Assembly (NCBI GenBank): GCA_013433145.1
Contig: CM024168.1
Span: 15,058,868-15,122,867 of the forward strand
Direction: 5' to 3'
Origin: Ascaris suum
Taxonomy: Eukaryota > Nematoda > Chromadorea > Rhabditida > Ascarididae
DNA: 64,000 nucleotides
Both the position numbers and the translations under genes were made by a program. Shown here piece by piece: positions 50,401 through 64,000 of this stretch. The notes under the pieces were generated by a model. That model was given only the letters and a program-made list of their open reading frames with translations, was not told the DNA's origin and searched no databases. Numbering within the stretch: position 1 is the stretch's first letter; every line of letters starts with the position of its first letter.

Positions 50401-53400
50401 TAAACCTCGACTAAAAACAACATCGTTTTCGAATGTCAATGCATTGAAAATTGGCAGATAAGTGAATGACGTCACTATTTTTGTTATAACGCAATCATCA
50501 ACGCATAACGTTCAATGTTAAATTCAATTTCTCATCCACTTTATTTTGGACTGAAATTGCCATAGTGGTATTCTTTCCTCGCAAAATTCCACTGTAGAAA
50601 CTGAAGCAATCAAGAGGCATACTTCCTCGACATCGTTTTGCCCTTTTCTAAAGTTGCATTTCGAATTTTACTTCGTGAAATCGGTAATCAATGAAGATAG
50701 AGTGACGAAATATGTCAGTATCATTTCTGGCATTCATTATGTTTCAATGCAATCCTTCATATTTCTGCAGCAATTTCTCAAAACTCTCGAGTTTGCGTGC
50801 ATATTCCAGCAATCAGATTTGCATTTTACACCAATCGCCACCTACTTTCAATCATCGGGCATACATTTTACACCAGTCGGATGGTAGACAATCTCATCGG
50901 ACAGCCTTTCACATTGCTAGAAGCTTTTGCAAATCTGTTTCGCAAAAATGAACTGTCGCAATGGCGCGTTTATGCGTATGCACCATTGAATTTCGAAAAT
51001 CTAAATGCGTGCATGGTTTCTACTTAAATTTCAAAGGAAAACACTGTTTTCCCTCGATAAATTCAACTACAAATTCACAATTTGATGTTCTTTGATAATA
51101 GTGAACAATCGGCGTTGACCCAAAACTTAATGCGTTAGAAGATTAATATGAGTGGCCGGATCAGTTTAAATATGAAGCCGTTGTTGCGCATATTCATTTT
51201 TTATTGATGCTTTATGGAAATGATCGGCAAAATGAGGGAGATTAGAAAATGCATGTTGTGGCAATTCCTTTAATGTCTCTTCAGTGTTAAAAATAGAGGC
51301 TGGGGATTAGTGAAAGTATTAAGAACTATGTGATCGAGGTGAGGAACAGATAAAAATTTGATATTATTATACCTTTTAATAAAGCAAAATTGCCATATAT
51401 CACATATATGTTGTAACTATTTAAAGCTAATTGATAGCACTTCGGATTCTATACGCCAAACCCGTTTCGTTTTTCATTCAATAGTCTCGTTCATCTTTTA
51501 GAGATCACTGACAGTGATATCTAGAGAACATGTGAATTAGTGCTGACTAAACACGAGACATTTCTCGAAATAGATACTGAAAAGTGACTGATTGTCAGTA
51601 AGGGAATTGGATAAGCTTGAATCACATGCTGCTGGAAGAAAAAATTGAACAACAATTTATTACAACACGAGCACTGACTTCCACTAAACGCTGATTCAAC
51701 ACTATCGTATAATACACTTCAACCGTTTTAGTGCACATTTTTAATGAAACATGTGTGGTTCACGTTCCGCACTAACCGACACAATATGTCTGCTCGCCTC
51801 AGTGCACTGAGTCATATAATTCGGCGTGTCTCAAAATAGCTAGCAACGCTGATTAGTGAGGCAACAAAACAGCATCATCAATATTATCCTGGTGTTTTTT
51901 ACCCTTGGTTTAGGAAATTCTTGAGCAAATATTGGTGGGAAGAAAGAAGAAAAGAAGGCAGTAAAAGAGGATAGGATATGGAAAACCAACATAATCAAGA
52001 GATACTGCTGAGCAAAAATGGAAATAAATCGAAAACAGAACATTCTTGCCTATCTCAGAATCAGGTGAGTCAAAAATAACACGACTACCTCTCAACTCTT
52101 GAGGAGCGAGCTGGACGATTCCTGTATGGTGGCCTAAGGTCGCCCTTGCACGCATCTAATATTCCTCAGGTTGGCCCAGTTCCACTGAAATTATGCCTTT
52201 AGGACTGGTATAGTATCTATAATGCACCAGATTGCAGCTATCCTTCAGACAACAACCACCACATTTCACTTTCTACTTCATAGAATGTAAAGGAAACGGA
52301 ACGAACAACAAGTCTTTGATGGCTTAAGAAAGCATTCCTCTACAAATCTACTGTAGCAATATGTGTTAAGCTGTGAAGTGCGATTTAGAAAAAGAAAGAG
52401 CAATTATCGCTGGATGAGGTGTTGAATTGCTTAGACAGTTACTGAAAAAAAAAACCTCAAAAGCACTTCAATTTTGCATTGCTTTACTTTATCTCAAAAT
52501 TTTCAAAAAACTCGGCAAAAACAAAAATTAACTAAACTTTTACGAAGAAATGAATTGAAGTTTCTTTCGAACACTCTTCCTCTCTCTCTCTCGATATGAT
52601 GATATGCATCTCTAGCAAGGAGAGAATAACCTACAGGTAGATCTATGCTCATAAAAGTTCCTTGCTAATTATTCAGTGGAAGGTGATCAATATGAAATGA
52701 AGTGAAAAAAGAAAAATAAATTTATGACTCGAAGTAATTCTTCGTTTGATGAATTTCAAAGTGCTCTTCATACAACGAGTTTTCTACGAAAATGTGGGAA
52801 AAATTTGCAAGCAATTGCAACAAGTATTTCTTTGATTTTGCTTTCACTAAGAAACGAAAGTTTCCTTAGCAAAGTGAAATGCGTTGCTATTAATCAATCC
52901 CAACGAGACGACTAAATCACGTCCTTTTTTTTTGTTTGCAAATCTCAGCCAATGACGTCATTGAACCATATGGATCGTCTGCAGTGGCAAAAATTTTACA
53001 ATAAGCTGCACTTTCAAAGAAAAAGTGTTCATCGCAGATCGTTGCACAATTTATCTCACAATTATTTGAAGAGGAAACGAAACAAAAGTGAAAAATGAGT
53101 TCTTGTGTTGCTTCGGAACGATTAAAGGCAATAATATTATAAGTAGAAAACAGCTGGCGGAAGTTGGATTACTGTAATCTAAACGTTTCAAAAAGAAGAG
53201 AGCACAGCGACTTCCTGCGCTCATGATGATCTCATGCCGCTCTCCTACTGCACTACTGGTAAAGCGTAAAATCTATTGCAGCTATATATCCTACTTCAGC
53301 TAATCGGCTTAAATGTTATTTACCGTAAGATTGCTATCAAGTACTTCTAGAATGATGGCATAGTTTCTCTGAACTACCACAATTAACAAAAGAAATGTTA

Positions 53401-55312
53401 GCTCACTTTCAATAATCTGACTCTCTACTCGTTTCTCCACTCCATCAAGACACTTGCAAAAAAGATAGATAAAGCGGATTGAAAAAAAAAGATACATCTT
53501 CAAGGAAGCGCAATGTTCCCATATCAAAGTTCACCAAAAACTTGAGAACAAAAGCAATAGAGCCTCAACATATTCTGGCTTCTCAATAAGTTCTTCGCTA
53601 AAATCTTGGGAAATTTATAGCCCTATAATTTTATTTCTACTGTGATTGAAAAACTGCACCAAATCCATCTTATTCATTCGAATGCACCTGTATGACATGA
53701 AGATAAATTGAGACAAATATTATAAGTTCGAATGCCAAAAAATATCTATTTACGTAACGAATAGGCAGACGTTGAGCAATTGATTCAGTTGACTTATGCC
53801 TGGAGTGATTTATCGTAACTTGTCGGCGTGGGCGTTGTATAGTTGTGAAAAACTCGTAAAGTCACATCTCAGTAGGTTTTTAATTTCCTATTTGCTATGA
53901 CTTGTAAGATGGACCCTGCAGTATACGCATAACTCCCACACCTGCAGCCACTATATCATAAAAAACAAGTGAAATGTATCCGATTCTTATTCCTTCTACA
54001 CCGCTGATTGCTTAGGCTCTCTTCTTATCTACAACTAGAACTCGGCAAAAAGTGACTGAAGCTGGCATTTCTCCCCAGAACATTGAGTGGCGGTTCGTTT
54101 GATGTTGATAATGGATTCCTGAGAGCAGAAAAGTTATAATGCAAAAAGTAACGACTGCTTTACACTTAAGAGCCATCGGTAGCGCCAAGCCTGAAATCTG
54201 AAGAGGTCGTCTCACAGCATTTTCGTTTTTCTTGGGAATTTAAGAGTCGCTGTAAAACCAATATAAAGCTGTAAAAGAGTTTTCAGGAGTGGCGTCTCAA
54301 ATAATATGGCAGCTAAAACTTCACAAAGATAATTCCATTTCTTCCAAGTGACACTTACAATGAGCGCAGAACGTCTCGGAGCAATGAATTTCTGTGCGGA
54401 TCATCATAAGTTGAAGGCGAATTCAGTTAAAAACAGCACCATCCGATATTATACAATGATGAAAGAGATGAACCGCACAGAAATGTAGTCATAACATTTT
54501 CAGCTTCTTCAGTTATAATGAGATTGTACTGCAAATTTCACCTATACTAATACCTTCGCATATGCCAATAATATTCAAAAGAAAATGGGACGATGAAAGA
54601 ATGATTCAAATACTGAAAATATTATGCGGAAATGAATTTCTAGAATTGAAAAACACTCGAAGCTACCATAAAGCTGGAATATGGGACAACAAATGATAGA
54701 TTGTGTTCAATAGGCGCACAACAAATGATACGGACTAGCGAGATTAGCAGCATGACACGAATTAATTTGCGCTATATTTTGCTTCAGTAATTTCCAACTT
54801 CGTTTTTATTTCGGAATGGAAAAACACATAAATGAGGATTGAAATGAATTTGATTTGTTCAGGAGAAATATAGGTATAAATGGTTGATGAATAAACTTTA
54901 TCTGCTGCTGCAAATCTATAACATAAAGGCGTAATACTGCAGTATTGGTTTTTCAGCAAGTGATTATCCGTCTATCTCTCGAGTAGCTTCCGTTCGGCAA
55001 TTCTCGAAGTTGGAAGCTAGAAATTTGGTAAGTATAATATTTATCATATGATAATCTCCTATACTGCTATTCATGTTGTTCCATTATTCTCTTGTTATCA
55101 ATTATATACCGTCAGATGTGACGAAACGCATACACATTACACAACGACCGATCTTTCATCATCGCCAGTGCTATTGCAAGGAGAAGCGAATGTCTTGCAG
55201 GTTTATACGAGTAACTAGGTCAATTAATCTGCGAATTCATGCACCCATTACTGCGACGGCTTATAAAATTAACTGATCAGCTTGCGGAGATGAATAAGCG
55301 CTGCACTCGTTA

Positions 55313-55356
55313 CATTCTGCAGTTGCAGAAATTATTGCATTCTGCAATTGCAGAAA
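55313..55356. repeat. Two tandem palindromic 19-mers, period 25
   Basis: CATTCTGCAGTTGCAGAAA (55313) and CATTCTGCAATTGCAGAAA (55338) differ by one base. The second contains the perfect 16-bp palindrome TTCTGCAATTGCAGAA. Confidence 0.9.
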
Positions 55357-58300
55357 CTTTTTTATGTGAAATAGAGATCATCGCAATGTTGCTTTATTCC
55401 CATTAGCAAAATATATTCTTGTGTACTTCAGAGAATAATGGAAAACAGCTGCCGCAATTTTCAGCATCTTTCACGCATAATCGTTAACGCAGCGCCCTCC
55501 TAGGATGGCAGCTAGTTCCTCAACCAGGAAGAGAATCGTTTTTAACCGTGCATATTCAAATTCATTATAAAATTGGAACATTAATTTCAGCATCAACCGA
55601 TATCGCGCATTATAATATATAGCACAAGTAAACTAAAATTTCGACCTTGCAAATATTAATATTCGAAAATAAAAGCGTTTAAAAAGGCGAGCGAGGGAGG
55701 AGCGATAAAAGTGGGGCAACAGTGAAGTTATAAGCTCCATGAAAAAGGAGATAATGAACTTCAAACGCCTAGGATTCACTGATGTTGCCGTCCGCACAGC
55801 TAAGACCGTCCCACAGAGCGAATAACAGACAAATATGAGCAACAGAGCCGATGACAATTAAATGAAAGGCATTGGAGAACTTCTCTATGTGGACAACGCT
55901 GCAGCCTTCTATTATTTTTGCAAGCGCTAAATATGAAGATGCATCCTATTGCTATAAAAAAATGAGTTCTTTAGAGAGGGATTAGTCGATTTGATCCAGT
56001 ATACCATCACTGTAATCGCATTATGATTTTACTCAAACCGAGAAAAAGTGCTCATCCACTAAGTATCAAAAATAACAGCGAATAGGGTAGCAACCATTTG
56101 TTTGGAAGCTAAATTCATTCCGTCAAGGAATGACATCAGACGTTTTAAATACATTTTTCTCGTCACCTACTTAATATAATCCTGAGTGCGTCGAAGTGTA
56201 TCCGTTTATATTTGCGTACTTGCGTACGCACGTGCTATAATTGTTGAATATATGCAAATAATCAACTTTTCCTGCCGACTTCCATAGGCAATTAATTTTG
56301 CGCAAAAAATATGCCTCATTAAGCTCTTTTGTTTTTTTATGAACACTTGCACAGTTAGTTAATTGGCCTAGGAGGTGATAGATCTACAAAAATTCGTTGT
56401 CAGGCTAGCTTTTGACATATTTTTTTACTTGCTATAGCGTTCGTCGTCATTTCAGCCAATCGGATCGCTCCCTTCTTTGCAAATTTATAGTTGATGCCTA
56501 ACGAGCAGTGTTATTTGTAACGCAAATGCCTAATGCATTCCCACAGTGAAGTGCTTGGTGTTCCGCAAAAATCAAATATATCATTTATGAGTTGGGAGAA
56601 ATCTTCCCGCCGAGCAATCGTTCGAAACGATAATCGCGATATATTGTAGTGCTGTAAATTACAGACAGTTGGACAATTCGAACTCTACGCATGAATAGGT
56701 GCAGAGATAGATGTAATATATTTTATTCAGATTAGAGTTAGAAATAAGTTTAAATATTTGCTATTCGAATAGTTCAACCATCCAACCACTACAGCATATC
56801 CATCCGATGTTTCCGTTCAAGAGTAAATCAAGCTTCAACTTAAAAAGCAAACGATTAGAGGTGAAAAGGATCTAAATGACATTAGGATTTGATAGAATGA
56901 TAGATGAACAAGAACGATTAATTAGGCTGCAGTTGTTTACAAATTGATAAAAGATCAGTTCTGTGAATAAAAATTAGAAATTGCAAATGATGCAATTACA
57001 CGTTTCGCATCATTTCATAGATTTTCTTTGCTATGAAAGTTGAATCTGCACTTTCAAATATCAGTAAGTAAATTTCTATTCGTGTTCTGGCATATAAAAT
57101 CATTTTCGTATACTTCATTTTATGAGCGAATCTCTAGAAAGTGCAACTTCAGTTTCCTCTCTAGCGAGTTCCTCGAAACAGTGTTTCTATCCCTAACAAA
57201 ATTCTTCAAATATTTCGTGTAGTACTCCTTCATAGGAGAAAATCGCTAACAATAGATTTCTAATTGAATATAGCGAAGGAAGATAGCTTCAATTAGAAAG
57301 TTGGTCTTGTTGAATTAATCACTACACCGAGTCAGAATGAACATTTATTTTTGCTTCACACAGTTGCCTCAAACTATATTCCATCAAATTATATTGTGTT
57401 GGAGAAAAGAAGAAAATAAATGGAAATGTTTTTATGCGTTGGAAAAATGCTCAAAGGTAAATAGAGTAAAGGTGAGATTAAAAGAAATTATTTGAATGCT
57501 GTTCAAAACTGAAATATTCAAATTCAGCGCCCGTATACCTATTCATTCTGAATTTCATATTTTTCAAGATTTTCAACACCCCATATGAGAACAATGCACT
57601 CAAAAGTTTCATATGTATACATATGCTGTCTTCTTTCATCATTTGACGTTACCGCGGATATGTGCTTAACTTATTTCCAGGAAAATATGGGAGTATCCGT
57701 GTTGTTATTATTTATTGCAAAACTCTCTAAGCGTATTCGAGTTTACAAATAATACGTAAATGCTCCCATTAAAGAAGCTTGAGTGAGAGTTATTTTTGAC
57801 TGAAGATATAGAGTTCGACAAGAAAGGTCAAGAAATTGCACAACATGCGGAAATGATTAGGGCAAAACGCCAGAGGACTGGCATAAAATGCGTTTTTGCA
57901 TTTTACCCGCCTGCCAGCTGGTTTCACAAGCTAACAATAAAATTTAAAAACTTAAAGAAAACATAAAATTTCCCTCTGCATTTTAGCTGTATTCGTTTCC
58001 TATGAGCTGACAGAGAGGATGTGCATGCAAACTGTATTTGAATGACTACAGCTCCGTTCGATAGAGGATCACTCTAAGGTTTATATTAAAACTAATAACT
58101 TCAGCTTCAATCGCCTTGCGGATAAGTCAGACCGGAGAGATAGACAAACGCAAGCAAATATATGCGCAAACACTTGGCTGCTATAATGCGGCTTTGTGAA
58201 GTAAACTTGCAAAAGCAAATTAAACCTGCGAAATAATGACGAATAGACTGTTGTTCATTCAGTGAACGCTTGTAATAACTCCCATTTCTCATCTTTGGTG

Positions 58301-58775
58301 CGAACTCTACCGACTATAGAATTTTATATGCGCATCAGGTTTGCATGATCCATAATACGTTTATATGCCCACTTTTCAGGAAGAATTTATCTGCATATAG
58401 GGGAACAAGACAAAATGATTGCATAATGATAAAGATTACGTATAAAATTTTTATTGTCGTATTTTTCATAGTTTGTGAGTTGAAACCGATGAAGAAACAG
58501 ATATGAACATCGATAAAGGAAACAATCGAGCTGATTTCTTTTAAAATTTTGAGAAAACTGCATAAAAAGCGTAGAAAGCTATAGTATCGAACAACTTCGA
58601 GAGCATTCTCGTTTGGAAGAACCCAAAATGATCCTCCTCCTCCCCACCCCACCCCCTCCCTCCCAACTTCATAAAATTCACACTTGTCAAGATTGACCTT
58701 AATATTCGACGCATAGCAAGTGGAAAATTGCTCGAACATTTCTCATTTTCAATGCACATCATATATGAAGATTCG

Positions 58776-64000
<5,225 letters not shown>

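Noticed and set aside
55633..55857. Frame beginning with a signal-peptide-like stretch (SSALLLIFVCYSLCGTVLA)
   Set aside because: It starts at TTG just after an in-frame stop and has no acceptor upstream, so secretion is not supported.

Overview
The window is AT-rich eukaryotic DNA, most likely from a nematode. Two multi-exon genes can be reconstructed by joining conserved reading frames across matching splice phases. Exons are short (80-190 bp), introns run from about 0.4 to 3 kb, many acceptors are nematode-like (TTTCAG, TTGCAG, CATTTAG), and TTTCAG acceptors sit just upstream of both start codons as expected for spliced-leader trans-splicing. The large introns and wide gene spacing look unlike Caenorhabditis and more like a parasitic nematode such as an ascaridoid or spirurid. 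That placement is inference from layout only.

Region 1 (1-6478, minus strand) is the 5' part of a Nopp140/NOLC1-type nucleolar phosphoprotein gene (nematode orthologue dao-5). It has a LisH-like N-terminal exon, a basic NLS-bearing exon, then exons that each encode one basic-to-acidic repeat. All introns found are phase 0. The gene runs off the left edge.

Region 2 (6479-15301) is about 8.8 kb with no supportable gene. It holds poly-C tracts, a GACA/CAAA-rich stretch and a G-quadruplex-type motif.

Region 3 (15302-26123, minus strand) is a complete 8-exon gene for a 370-residue RGK (Rad/Gem/Kir/Rem) family GTPase. Phases are consistent at all seven junctions. It has the family's Ser/Arg-rich N-terminal extension, a P-loop, a degenerate G3 motif, NKVD, an SVAL G5 motif and a basic C-terminal tail without a CAAX box. 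RGK proteins restrain voltage-gated calcium channels through the beta subunit.

Region 4 (26150-64000) is about 38 kb with no gene I can identify. It contains simple repeats ((TA)57, CAAA tracts, poly-C/G runs), G-quadruplex-type motifs, palindromes, a cluster of CTCF-like motifs and a few unassigned open frames. It may be the long 5' regulatory region of the RGK gene, or it may hide short exons of an unrecognised gene. The two genes are neighbours on the same strand; nothing suggests a shared pathway.
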